From NCBI GenBank assembly GCA_946807835.1, contig OX327705.1:13732501-13796500 (forward strand): a DNA stretch of 64,000 nt. Direction: 5' to 3'. The notes under the pieces were generated by a model. It ran no database searches and had not been told where the DNA came from. It worked only from the letters and a program-made list of their open reading frames with translations. The position numbers were made by a program, and so were the translations under genes. Below, one piece after another: positions 11,722 through 23,630 of this stretch (position 1 is its first letter; each line of letters begins with the position of its first letter). This DNA is from Ailanthus altissimus (taxonomy: Eukaryota > Streptophyta > Magnoliopsida > Sapindales > Simaroubaceae).

Positions 11722-12514
11722 TGTTGAAAGTTGAGGAGCTTTTTTAGGCTTAGCATTAATCTCTCATTGAAATAAAGATTATACTTTCTCCTTAATACCC
11801 CTTTGTTGCGAAAGCGTATGATCTAAAGCAAATATAAAGTAAAAGAGATAGAAATCAAATCAAATTACGAATACAGACACAACCAATTTACATGGTACGA
11901 TAAAAATCTACGTCTATAATAGATCAATGAATCATAACATCTCTTATTAACTCATATAGAAATTATAAGGAAAACAAAAAAGGAACTCTTAAAGGAATCT
12001 ATATGGCATACCTTCATTCACAGAAGAATAATAAATGCTCACAATGGTTCCATCTTAATGCATACAAACACTTAGTGTCTACCTAGTTCTTTAATCTCTC
12101 TTACAGTCTCTTCTTTAATGCTTAATGCTTTATTAATGGTTTACAAGGGTTTATATAGTGAGTAAAACGTCCCTAGAAATCCTAAACCTAGTTGGAATAA
12201 GAGTCCATGTGTTTAAGAGTTTGAAACCCCCTCAAAGAAGTTGAATCCAAGCCAAACACTGAAGTTTCTGAAACTAGGCATTGTGACGCTGGCGTGTCCT
12301 GATTCAGTATTGCAGTGCTGAAGTTACTATCTTTGGTGCCATAGTGTTGAGGCCTGGTGTTGTTTACCCATGTTTTTTCACTCCTCATTACTTCCAATTC
12401 TCTATCTTGCTCATTTTCGTACACTCATCGCATACTAAACTTCTTACTAACTCGTCACTTGGTATCCATCTCAATTAATGTCCATATATGATTGTTGAAT
12501 CACCAATTCTAACA
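11722..12514 (-). repeat. E1 5' LTR (right)
   Basis: 793 bp, TG...CA on both strands, partner of 9549-10278. On the minus strand CTATATAAAC (about 12150-12159) is a good TATA box for the element's transcript. It retains many C:G pairs that the partner has lost. Confidence 0.85.
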
Positions 12515-12619
12515 AAACTAAATCTAATTAATTTTAATTATTTGATTGACTTATTTAAATATGTTAAAATCATAATTTTAACAAAATATTGTACCACGAA
12601 GGACAAAACTTAGTTTCAT

Positions 12620-12984
12620 GTTTAAGTTTAACATACTCAATTTCATATATATATATATATATATATGTACCTTTACTAGGTTTTAGGTTTATGCTGGTTG
12701 TATTACATATTTAATATTATAATTCTGAAGTTTGACATTATAAATTCTATGTTTATGTTGGACTTTAGTTTGAGATTATGTGTTTTATGTTTGAGGTCAA
12801 AAGTTTCATATCTAAGGTACCTCGTTTATTTTAAGAATTTTGGTAATAGTTTCATGTATATTTTGATATTTTGATATTTGTCATTATATTTTCATGTTTA
12901 GACACTCAATTTAATGTTTGAAGTAAAAACTTTCAAGATTAACGTATTTAATTTTGTGCTTTTACTTTTAGGTTTCATGTGTAC
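12620..12984. repeat. Degenerate TTTCATGTTTGAGGTC-like repeat field, left part
   Basis: Irregular repetitions of short phrases such as TTTCATGTTT, TTTGAGGTCAA and GTTGGACT, the same vocabulary as 17904-18720. The field is interrupted by element E2, whose target-site duplication lies at its edge. A TATATATA tract at about 12645-12666 adjoins it. No known satellite is recognised. Confidence 0.6.
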
Positions 12985-13447
12985 TATTAGAAATTGGTGA
13001 TTTAAAATTAAGGATGAGTTTGGATTTTGATTTAAAAACTAATGAAGAGTTAGTAAGAAGTTTAGTATATAAAAGTTGTGCTAGAAAGAAGCAAAACAAA
13101 AATCTGAAACAAGGAACTGTTTACACAACACTGTTTATACGGGGTACTATTCATATAGCAACTTATGGATATTTCTTGTTTTGGCTCAATTGACCTCTTT
13201 GAGTAGGATTTGAACTCCAACAGGTAAAGACTCTTATGCCAACTAGACTTAGTGTTTTTAGGGTTAATATTAACATTATATAAATCCTTATAACTCCTTA
13301 TAATTGACATCAAATGTAAAAAGCAACAAGAGAGAGAATCGAGAGCATAGGGTACACTTGAGTGATTTAAATGCAAAAGACAGTGTGGTATAGATCCTTG
13401 GGGCTCTTAGGTATTTGGGTATTCATTGTAATCTCTTGTGGTGTTCT

Positions 13448-15554
13448 TGTTAACGTATTTTAGGGTGTATCCATATGATTGTGTACATGTTGAAAAAAAA
13501 TTAAATACATGTATCATATATATAATTTTGCAGTGCAATTAAGCATATAATCAACAGATACACATGTAACTTATATCATCAACAATATAAGATTATAGAA
13601 AATATACCTTTGAAGAACTTCGGTGAAGATTTCAATTTTGGATTCTTCCTAGCTCCAACTTTGAGCTCACCTTAAAGCGCACTATTGTTTAATTCTAATT
13701 CACAACAATCCTGTGGAATTGTGAAACTATAATAGCAGCAACTGAATTTTTAGCAACAAGGTTTTGTTTTTTGAAAGAAAAAAAAAGAAGAATTTATTTT
13801 TCTTTCTCTTTAGTTTTTCTCAAAACCTTTTGTTCAAAGAAAAACTCTCCAAAATAAAAAACTCTCTCCAATGCTCTCGCCTTGAACGTTTTGCCTTCAC
13901 CAATTGTTAATCAATTATTCAATTCAATTTTTAGGTGTGTTAAGCACTTTACAAGTGTTTCCAAAATTGATTAATTAGCCAAAAAACTAAAAAAAAAAGA
14001 TTTTATGGCTATTATACCTAATTAGGTATATGTCTCCCACCTAAACCAAAATAATAAACAACTAAATAAATACTATTATTTATTTAAATTATATGTATTC
14101 AATTATTCAAAAACTATTTGAATAATTAATTTTTACCTTATTTGATTTTACTAACATGGTTAATGGGTGAATTCATGGTGAAGGATTCATAGAATAAAAT
14201 TGTGTCACTTGTTAACATTTAATTAGTTAACAACTCATGCAAACTAATAAAGTGATGTACTTAACATTTAAGTCTAGACAAGTGCACAACCTGAGGAGCC
14301 CTGAAATAAATTTTCAATTTGCTAGAATTTCTAGGATGAAATTGTTCAATCCATAATGTTGTTTCAGTCCACAACGAGTACACTGAAATATTGTGAAACT
14401 TTTTAGGTTCACGCCCAAATTGTCATATGGAACTCCTCTATACATCCGTGAATGATGCCCTACAAATACGTTACGGATATTACAAAGCGACGCGTTAGAC
14501 CATACAAGTTGAGGTTATTACATATTCGTATAATCCCTTCATTATTTATATTCGAGTAGAGCGGAGATATAGATCAACACAGTCAAATCTTCATATACCC
14601 GATCGAAAGCTTATCTCTAGAATTGTATTTCAATAAATAATATTCTTAAACACTTTTGTTATATTATTTATTCCAGGGTTAAACTCTTTTCCCGGGAATT
14701 ACTGCTTATGGCCATAAGACTTTCTAAAATACAATCTTAGAACATTATGATTTATTACTCACCTAAATGAGCTGATGGACCCCATATCTATGCACACCGA
14801 CTATGAGTACGGACCGTACCCAATGACACCCAACGGTTAGACCATGAAAGGTTTCTAACATGTGTGGAATCAAAGTATGGTGGATTATTTACAAGCCCAC
14901 CGTGGCACTCAGGTTAAAGGACTACGAATACTACTCAACTCAAAAGAACCTCAATTGACTGCTTTATGGGATGTCTATTAGAGGTCTTTGCAAGTCTGTT
15001 CAGTATTTAGTTCTTATTGAATACCTGTATCTCTATACGAGCTTCTACTAAACTCGTAGTCTACTACGGCTAACCATCTAGACTATTCAGTTATAGACAT
15101 ACACCAATTTATATATTTATTAAGGTATACACTGACAGACCAGTATTAGTGAAGATAGATCAGGAATATAATATTTGAGTACATATTTACATAATGACAT
15201 TTTCTAGCACTATTTGCAACTCTACAACTACGTCATTACTAATATATTCTCAAGTCTTTGTCCCATTTCAAATAAGGCTCTAACTCTTTAGATATTATTG
15301 ACTCTTATAACCTGATAACTCTTATCAGTGCTAACCTTAGCATTTATAACTCTCAGCGTTGTTAATTTTTAGCACTGATCTAAACTCCTTTAGACTAAAT
15401 CTGAACTCTTTCAGATAATACATTGTCTGAAACGTTACGAGCAGCTTACCATATACAAAATATAATTAGCAATTTAATGAAATGATAATACTAGTATAAA
15501 TATTAAACAAATATTCATACATAATGGGATGACACGTAAGCACAAATTTTAATA
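13448..15554 (-). mobile_element. F2: solo LTR (2.1 kb) inside the E2 5' LTR
   Basis: Bounded by perfect 5-bp duplications GTTCT (13443-13447 and 15555-15559) and with E2 LTR sequence continuing on both sides. Plus-strand ends are TGTTAACG... and ...TTAATA (expected TCAACA, decayed). Its reverse complement matches, with divergence, the 2.4 kb LTR at 21795-24188. It has no internal region, so it is most simply a solo LTR left by LTR-LTR recombination. It has no coding capacity that I recognise. Confidence 0.85.
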
Positions 15555-15778
15555 GTTCTTTGTGTACAAATGAGCGAAGAAATAAAGAAGCTAGAGTCCT
15601 TGATTAACCGTGGATGTAGGTGATTTTGCCAAACCATATATACTGGTGTTTGCTTTCTTTGGTGTGTGATTGAATTTCTCATTGTTAATGTGATCTTTAC
15701 TCTTTTTTGTTGCTTGTGAGTGTGAGACTTCTGGAAGGTACTATAGATTTCTTAAATGTACACCAAAAATCTGCAACA

Positions 15779-15800
15779 AATTAATATCAAAGCCAAGTTT
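15779..15800 (+). other. E2 primer-binding site, decayed
   Basis: ATTAATATCAAAGCCAAG directly after the 5' LTR aligns with the Met-tRNA primer site of E1 and carries several G-to-A and C-to-T-type changes relative to TGGTATCAGAGCC. Confidence 0.7.
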
Positions 15801-15810
15801 TGTTTAACCA

Positions 15811-17130
15811 TGGCTACTTACAAACATGAAATAGAAAAGTTTAATGGAAAAAATAATTTTAATCTATGAAAGGTAAAGGTGATGACTCTACTGGTGAGTT
15901 AAGAGTTAGACTCAGCCTTTGAGAAAACTCAAGTAACAACCAGTGAAGAAAAAAAGCTCGTAAAATCTGATGGCTTAAATAAAGAAACCATTCAAAAAAG
16001 AGCCCATAGTACAATAGTACTAACCTTGAGTGACAAAGTTCTAAAGGAGGTGGCTGGAAAGAAGATAGCAATGGGTCTTTAGAATAAGCTTGATGCACTA
16101 TACACGATGAAGTCCTTGGCGAATCAATTGTATATGAAGAAGAGGTTATATTAGTTGGCTATGATTGAGGAAACTTCTATGAGTGACCACATTGACGTCT
16201 TTAACAAGATTTTCATTGATCTTGAGATGATAGATATCAAGATCTAAGATGAAAACAAGGCTATTAACTTGTGCTCTCTTCCTCTAAGTTATGAGCACTT
16301 CGTGGACATACTCATATATGGTAGGAAAACTTTAATGGTTAATGATGTTAAAGTCTCATTAAACTTTAAAGAAAAAGGGAAAAGACTAGAATTTGAGAAT
16401 GCAACGGGATTAGTTATAAGAAGAAGATATGGTAAGAAAAATAAACAGAGTAGATCCAAGAAGTACTACTTATGTAATAAGGAGGGGCACTTGAAGAGAC
16501 ATAGCCCAGATAGAAAGGCAAAGAAAAGAGTATGGGCTACAATAGTCTGTAATGAAGATTTGGAAATTGTGGAGTCTTTAGTAGTTTCTAGTGAAAAATA
16601 TGTTGGCAGATGGATACTTGATTCTAGGTGTAGTTATCATGTGTGTTCGAAAAAATCTTTGTTTACCAACTATAAACCATTTGGGAAAAAAAATACTAAT
16701 AGAGAATGACATGACTTGTAGAGTCATGGGATTGATAGTTTTAAGGTAAGAATGCATGATAGAGAGATTAGATAGTTACATGAGGTTAGGCAAGTTCCTA
16801 GAGTTAGGAGGAATTTAGTATCCATAGGAGTATTGGATAAAAAAAGATATTCATATACAAAAAAAAAAGGAATACTAGAGATAAGGAAATGATCTATAGT
16901 GATGAGAGGTGAGAATCACAAGGGTCTATATGTGCTTGTTGGCAATGTTGTGGGGTCTCAACATAGAGTTATTGGGGGAATGTTTACCAAAGGGCGACAT
17001 TGGGGTTTGGTTCACCATAGTGATAGGGGGCAAAAGAAAATGCATGAGAAGATACTACTAGGTATTGTGATAGTGTCAAGAGTGGCACTGAAAATCATAA
17101 TGGAAATAGTATCTAAGGGAATATGCATTC
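15811..17130 (+). pseudogene. E2 gag, zinc knuckle, protease and pre-integrase remnants (Copia)
   Basis: Begins with ATGGCTACTTACAAA at 15810-15824, then a Copia gag with in-frame stops (about 15811-16330), an open frame covering gag C-terminus, a degenerate knuckle (CNKEGHLKRHSP; the first and last Cys are lost) and WILDSRCSYHVC, the protease start with DSR in place of DSG (16269-16709). Then VRQVPRVRRNLVS and MRGENHKGLYVLVGNVVG (about 16785-16960), the GAG-pre-integrase domain. The sequence passes straight into the 3' end; integrase, reverse transcriptase and RNase H are absent. Confidence 0.83.
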
Positions 17131-17224
17131 ATATCTTTGGAGACCAAAGTTAAGAGCCCAAAAGGAGTTAAGTTTGGTTAGAGACTTAGCTAGTGTTAAC
17201 ATTAAGTGATAGAGCATTGAAGTG

Positions 17225-17903
17225 GATAGATCTTGGTAAGTTTCTTGGTAGGATTTTAATTTTGAGTTAGAGACCAATAACGAGTCAACAAGAAGTCTAG
17301 TACATAAATGTCGTGCTAGGAAGAAGTGAAAATTCAGAAGCAAGCAACTGTTCACGGGGCGAGTACTATTTATGGATACTATTCATGTGGGTACTGTTTA
17401 CGTGACAACTTATTAGTATTTTTTATTTTGACTCAATTGACTTCTTTAATGAGATTTAGACTCTTATAAATAAGGACTCTTATTACAACTAGGTTTAGGA
17501 TTTTTAGGATTAATATTAACACTATATAAACTCTTGTAACTCCTTATAATTGACATCAAGCATCAAAAGAAACAAGAGAGAGAATAGAGAGCTTAAAGCA
17601 CACTTGAGTGATTTGAGTATAAAAGAAAGTGTGGTATAGATTCTTGGAGCTCTTGAGCATTTGGATATTTTTTGTAATCTTTTATGGGATTCTTTGTATA
17701 CAAAAAACGAATTAATAAAGAAGTTAAGATCCTTAATTTATCATAGACATAGGTGGTTTTGCCAAATCACGTATATTAGTGTTTGTTTTCTTTGTTATGT
17801 AATTGATTTTCTTCTTGTTCTATGTGATCTTATACTTTTCTTGATTGTTTGTGAGTGCGAAACTTCTGCAAGGCGCTAAAGATTTCTTGAGTGTAAACCA
17901 ACA
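17225..17903 (+). repeat. E2 3' LTR
   Basis: Matches the 5' LTR outside F2 (shared TTGACATCAA, CAAGAGAGAGAAT, ACTTGAGTGATTT, GGTGGTTTTGCCAAA and other blocks) and ends CCAACA at 17903. The left edge is uncertain by about 30 bases, because the polypurine end of the interior and the LTR start share similar words. Confidence 0.75.
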
Positions 17904-17908
17904 TATAC

Positions 17909-18720
17909 TTAGAGACATTTTATGTTTGACTCCTAGCATTTCATATTTGGTGTTATAAATTTCATGTTTGACATTCTCAATTATACGTTAATATTGATTC
18001 TTTTGAGGTCACGAGTTTCATGTTCAAGGACAAAAGCTTTAGTTTTGAGGGACCCCATTTCATGTTTTTAGTTCTAATAAGTTTTATGTGTACGTTGACA
18101 ATTTCAATTTTAATGTTATAATAAGTTTGTTTAGTTATCTAATCAATTTCATGCTAACGTTGGACTCGAGTTGAGGTAATAATTTTCATGTTTGAGATTT
18201 TCAATTTTATGTTTTTGGTTCTAGGTTTCATGTTATTATTAGTTTTATGCTAATGTTGGACTCGGGTTTAAGGTCAAAATATTTCATGTTTGATGTACTC
18301 TTTCATGTTTTGATTCTAGATTTCATGTCTACCTTGAAAATTTTTATGTTTGAGGTCAAATATTTCATTTTTTACATTATAATTTTCATGTTTCAGTTTC
18401 ATGTTAATGTTAGACTCAGGTTTTAAAGTCAAAGTTCTTATGTTTGAGGTACTTAATTGTCTTTTTCTTTTGAAGTATCAGATGTACCTTAAGGCATTTC
18501 ATGTTTGAGGTCAAGTATGTCGTTTTAAATTTCACGTTGATGTTGTACTCATGTTTTAAGGTATACTCAATTTTATGTTTTTTGTTCTAGGTTTTATGTG
18601 TATCTTGAGATATTTCTAGCATTTCATGTTTGATGTTATAATTTTCTTTTGACAGTCTCAGTTTCAACTAACGTTGGACTCAAGTTTGAGATAGATGAAT
18701 TTATATGGGAAAAGATAGTT
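17909..18720. repeat. Degenerate TTTCATGTTTGAGGTC-like repeat field, right part
   Basis: About 800 bases built from recurring phrases: TTTCATGTTTGAGGTC, TTTTATGTTTTTGGTTCTAG, TTTCATGTGTACGTTGA and GTTGGACTCGGGTTT. The last occurs at least five times (near 18160, 18255, 18410, 18545 and 18675) at uneven spacing of roughly 95-155 bases. It continues the field at 12620-12984. It is neither the plant telomere repeat TTTAGGG nor any satellite I recognise. Confidence 0.65.
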
Positions 18721-19677
18721 GGACCCTGAAGTTTGCGAAAAAGGTACAAACATCTCAGTTTTATATAAGATATATAAATCCCAGTTCATTAATTTGGATG
18801 GTAATATTCTCCTAACATTTAAATAACTTATTTATCCTTACAAATGATAAATGATATAATTTTGTCCACTTATTTTATATTTTAATTATTAAATTATTTA
18901 TAGGTTATCAACCAACTCTACTTCTTGTAGCAACAACGATGGTTGGTGATGACCTATGATTTTTTTTTATTTTATCTCTAATTTAGTAATATTCAAAAAA
19001 TTTAACTAAAAACAATTTAATGTAGAGTTTAATTAACAATTTACCATTTTTATCATCTAAGCAATTGTTTTACATTGCATGCTCTAATTATATGGCAAAA
19101 CTTTTGTGTAGCCCCTTTTGCATCTATCTTTAGAGTTGAAATCTATATTTAATATTTATGGTTTTTGTAATTAAAAATACCACTAATTTTATGATTATCA
19201 TTTTATTAATAAATTGTATAAAACGACATATATTTTTATTTGTATTTTAAATAATTATATAAATATGAATAACATAATTAATAATACGGAAATAATAATA
19301 AGAAATATAAGTTACTACTTTATTTTTCTTTAATAATATGCAAATTAAATATTTATTTAATTTCAGGAAATACTAAATTGATTTAAATTTCAAAAATTCA
19401 GATATGTTCTATTTCTGTTCTGTCTTGATATATTTTTTAATATTGCGATTAAAATATTTAAAAATTTACACTAGATAACGATGATGCTTATAAACGTAGA
19501 AGTTAACTTTTGACTTGAGTAACATCAATATTTAAAAATTGTATTAGTAAAACTATTTATTAACACTAAATTGATATTAATTAAGTTCAATTTTTCACTA
19601 GTAAAATTAATATGATGTCCTTATGACATATTTAATTATATGATATATTTTGAATGTTATAATTAATAAAATATAAT
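18721..19677. other. AT-rich intergenic DNA up to the G1 insertion site
   Basis: No coding homology. It ends with the left copy of the G1 target-site duplication, ATAAT (19673-19677). Confidence 0.6.
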
Positions 19678-20535
19678 TGTTGACCCAAAAAAATGACTTT
19701 CTTGGGTCAATCAGCTTTAAATTTATTTATTTGTGAAAGTAGAACTTTAGGCCTTATCTGATTTAGGCTATAATCTCAGGCCTTCTGGATCTCTTGTCGA
19801 ATCGTTCCTACAAAAATAAAAAAAGTACTTGTTATGATCATGCTGGTGGTAGTTTCAGCGATGACCATTCTATACTTAAGTCAGCTTACAAAAATGTGTT
19901 GAGAGGAAGTAGAAAAAATGGGAGAATAACTTTTTTGTCTAGAATCAGAACCTGTTCCTTATTTTTCTTCCCCTTTTATAGCATCGGACCTTAAAGATTT
20001 GGTAGGTTGATGCTCAGGTCATCATTGGATTGTTTGGCATAACTGAAGGCGGACGTTTAGGTTATCACCTGATTGCTTAGTGTGACTTGGGGATATTGTC
20101 TCCTAAGATCAAGAGATTTTCCTGAGGTGTTGTGCAGGTTATCAACCATAATGACTTTGTCTTATCTAGGCTATTGACTTAATGAGTACATTCTCATATA
20201 GTTGAGGATCGGTCATGTAAATTTTCTGACAAAGCTCTTTGATATTCTCTAAAATCCTTAGCAGCTTTAGGGACTAGTGCTTACTTATCTACGGATGAGT
20301 AGCTTGGCGTATCGACCTTCTGAGTTGCTTGGGGTGTTTGGAATTCCATTCTAGACTTGGTCAAGGCTCATGATGAGGTTGTAGCTAAGTATGAGCCTAA
20401 GTATCTGGGGTCTTATATTGTCAGATTCCTAGCTAGTCAGAGCAGTATAGGGAATCCTGAATAAGTTTTAAGCAATTGGGCCCGTCTTTCTGGGTAAAGC
20501 TAGCTTTGGGCCAATAAAATTTTTAGGGGAGAACA
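19678..20535 (-). repeat. G1 3' LTR (left)
   Basis: Plus-strand ends TGTTGACCC... and ...GGGGAGAACA. It is alignable from end to end with 51467-52343 (e.g. GTTGAGAGGAAGTAGAAAAA, GAGTACATTCTCATAT). CCCTTTTATA at about 19972-19980 gives a minus-strand TATAAAAGG promoter box conserved in both LTRs. Confidence 0.88.
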
Positions 20536-21794
20536 AGAGTCCACCAGTTTTTAGTTTTGATTAATTAAAGTTGAAAGCTGGAAACTTTGTACTTGTTTTT
20601 TTTTTTTTTACTTTTGTTGCTTGGTTTTTGCTATGTACTTCGAGGAATATTTGAGTTGGTCAATTATTTGAGTAGGCTCAGTTAAGTTGTCTTCGGGTGT
20701 TCTAAGGTTTCCTAGTATTCACTTTGAATCTTTGACATTTATGAGCCATTGTGATGTGGATTCTAAAACATTACACTTGTTTCCTTTGAAGAGGTGTTTA
20801 GAGGTGTGGCATCAATCTTAGCCATCGATTCATTTTATATATTGTGGTTAGGGATTAATGAAATAGAACGTCGCATCTGTTAAGATTCAAAATAACTTTA
20901 TAGCGGCTTAGAAGATCTTTTAGATCGAGTTTTCCAATTGAGGGCAGTTGATGAGAGGTATTTTAATTACACCTATAAAAGTGAATCGGAGCATCAGTCC
21001 TCTGAAGAGACGTTTGTTGAGTTGTGCAAGGATCACGATCGTTCATTCTAAATGAATGATCATGATCCTCATAGGTGTAGAGGCTATAAAGAGCCATTGT
21101 TGGGTGAAAATAGTTCATTTGCTTGTTTTCATTGTCTTCCCTAAGTCGCTAGTAAGAGTAATGCTTTTTTTTTTAGTTTTGGCATCATTTATAGTGGTTA
21201 TATTTGATTTCAGCGCTTCAATAGGTTAGTGTCTTCTTTCTTCTTCTTTTAATTTTTCTGAATTTTCTGTCATGTTTGGTGGTTAATATTTCCACCCTCG
21301 AGTAGGTTTTGGGTGTAGAGGGTAAGGATGAGTTAGGGGTTGATTCTGAAGATCTTGCTCAAGAATAGAGGGTAAGGGTTTAGATGTTGAGGCCCCAGAA
21401 TTTGAGTTGGATAGAACAAACCAAAGGTCTAGGATGATCTAGGAGGATCTTGATTAATTGAGGATCACATACAATATTCTTGATATTATAACCCTTAGAC
21501 TTCTCTCCCCCAATGACTATTCAAGCAGCCCCTTAAATAGAGAGGTGGTGATCTATGTCGAATTCCTCAAGTTAGGGCTCAACTACCAATGCAACCATAT
21601 TTTGCTAGAATGCTTGCCTATTTAGGTGTAGTCTCCCTCTTAGTTAGGTCCGAACTCATTGAGGGTTTTAGATAAATTATACGTTCAATGGGCAAGGGTA
21701 GGGTTGTCCTCACCCCAGCATTAGAAGTTGTGTCACCTATACCACTTTACGAGCAGCGTGGGGGAACATAGAGGCTTTTAATACCTCTTCTACA
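20536..21794 (+). pseudogene. G1 3' internal region with antisense accessory frame, part 1
   Basis: Between the 3' LTR and F1. The clearest coding remnant is at about 21490-21780 on the plus strand, antisense to pol. Across frame breaks it reads EVVIYVEFLKLGLNYQCNH, then GPNSLRVLDKLYVQWARVGL, then LCHLYHFTSSVGEHRGF, which resembles the plant domain annotated as 'putative gypsy-type transposase' carried antisense downstream of integrase in Tat-like elements. F1 cuts the frame right after the GEHRGF region. Several stops are present. Confidence 0.6.
21030..21068. repeat. Inverted repeat, 18-bp arms
   Basis: Arm 21030-21047 (GGATCACGATCGTTCATT) and arm 21051-21068 (AATGAATGATCATGATCC) are reverse complements except at two positions, separated by CTA. 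Both mismatches are transitions. It could form a hairpin in RNA from either strand. Confidence 0.7.
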
Positions 21795-23567
21795 TGTTGA
21801 GATTTGTGCTTACATGTTATTATATTATGTGTAAATATTTAACTATAGTATTTATACAATTATTATTTCTAAGAAAATCGTTAATATTATTAATTATTAA
21901 ATGGTAAGATGCTTGTAACATATAAGATATTGTCTGATCTGAAGGAGTTGCGATCTGGTCTAAAGGTTTTTAGATCAGTGCTAAGAATTAGCAACACTAA
22001 AAGTTATAAGTGCTAAGAGTTAGCAGTGCTAAAAGTTAGTAGTGCTAAGAATTAGCAGGTTATAAGAGTTAGCAAAATCTAGGGAGTTAGAGTCTTGTCT
22101 GAAATTGGATAAAAATTTGAGGATATATTAGTAATGATATTAAGAAATGTCATTATGCAAGTATGTGTTTCTGACCTAATTTCATCGATATGGGTCTATA
22201 TATGAAACCCATTAACATAAATTAGTGTATGTTTATATCTGAATGATTCAGATGGTTATTTTATCAAATTATGAGCTAAGTGGAAGCTCGTATAGATATA
22301 CAAGTATTCAGTAAAGGTTGAATACTGAATGAACTTAAAAAGACCTCAAATAGACATCCCATAAAGTGGTCAATTGAGGGTATTTTAAGTTAAGTAATGT
22401 TCGTGGTCCTTTAACCTAAGTGTCACGGTGGGCTTATGAGTGATCCACCATACTTTGGTTCCACACATGTCAGAAACCTTTCATGGTCTGACCACTGGGT
22501 GTCGTTGGGTATAGTTTAATGCTCATGGAGTTCAGTGTGCATAGATATAGGATCTATAATCTCATATAAGTGAGTTGTATATTCTAATGCTTTGAGATTA
22601 TATTTTAAAAATTCTTACGGCCACAAGCTCAAACTTCAGAAAATATTTTTCGTAAGGATAAACAATATCGCAAAGGTATTTGCAGATATTATTTTTAGAA
22701 ATATAAATCTGGAGATAAGTTTATGGTTGAGTAAATAGAGATTTGGTGGTGATGATCTATGTCTATATTCTTTCAGGATATATATGACGGAAGGATTATA
22801 CGAATATGCTATAACCTCAACTTATATAGTCTAATTCACTACTTTGTAATAACTATAACGTGTGTGTGGGACATCGTTCACAGACGTATGGAGGAGCTCC
22901 ATAAGATAAATCGGGCGTGGACCTAAAGAGTCTCACAATGTGAAGTGTACTCATTGCACACTAAATAGCGAATTGGATTGAATAATTCAATCTAAGAAAT
23001 TCCAATAAAATCAAATAATTATTTTAGAATTCCTCAAGATATTCATCAATCAAGACTTAATTATTAAGTACATCACTTAATTAGTGGATAAAAATTGTTA
23101 ACAAATAAGATGGTGATAAGTGGCAAAATCTAAACCCTTAATTTTGTAAATATCAATAAAATAATGTAAAAATAGTTTTATTTTATTTTATAATATTGTC
23201 AAATAAATTTAATCAACTAAACATTATTAATATAAATTATTTATATTAATTTTGTTTAATAAAATAAAATAACATGGCATTATAAATGGTCGTGGGCAAT
23301 TGTATCAAGTAGAATGATTTTTTTTTTTCATTTGATTCAATAAGTGCCGACCATCTAATGTGATGATGAGATATTATGTTTTCTATTTGATTAAGTGGTA
23401 TGTTAATAAATTGGGCAAGAGGGTACAAGCCATGATATTATGGTAAATGGAGCACTTAAACAATGGCTTTAGTTGTGGGAACACTTGTAATTAATTATTT
23501 AAGTGTTGAAACCAATTTAGATGATTTTGATTCATTCTCTCCATGGAATGATTCTGCCAAGTGATGC

Positions 23568-23630
<63 letters not shown>

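Larger units (their letters stand above)
9549..12514 (-). mobile_element. E1: short Copia-type LTR retrotransposon, gag-protease only
   Basis: A complete but pol-less element in minus orientation. Two direct LTRs (9549-10278 and 11722-12514) both begin TGTTGAA and end AACA on the plus strand. Just inside the right LTR the minus strand reads TGGTATCAGAACCAAGG, a primer-binding site for initiator Met tRNA, which fixes the right LTR as the 5' one. Flanks are AAATT (left) and AAACT (right), a 5-bp target-site duplication with one C/T change. The 1.44 kb interior holds remnants of gag, a zinc-knuckle region and the start of protease/pre-integrase, then ends without integrase, reverse transcriptase or RNase H. 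The related element E2 lacks the same parts. All frames are broken. Confidence 0.85.
12985..17903 (+). mobile_element. E2: Copia-type gag-protease element, 5' LTR split by a solo LTR
   Basis: Relative of E1 in plus orientation. Its 5' LTR (12985-15778) contains a 2.1 kb insertion (F2). After removing it and one target copy, about 680 bp remain, matching the 3' LTR ending at 17903. Flanks TGTAC (12980-12984) and TATAC (17904-17908) form a 5-bp target-site duplication with one G/A change. A decayed Met-tRNA primer site follows the 5' LTR. The interior (about 1.4 kb) codes only for gag, zinc knuckle, protease start and pre-integrase, like E1. The start TG has become TA, and all coding frames are damaged. 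Confidence 0.82.
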
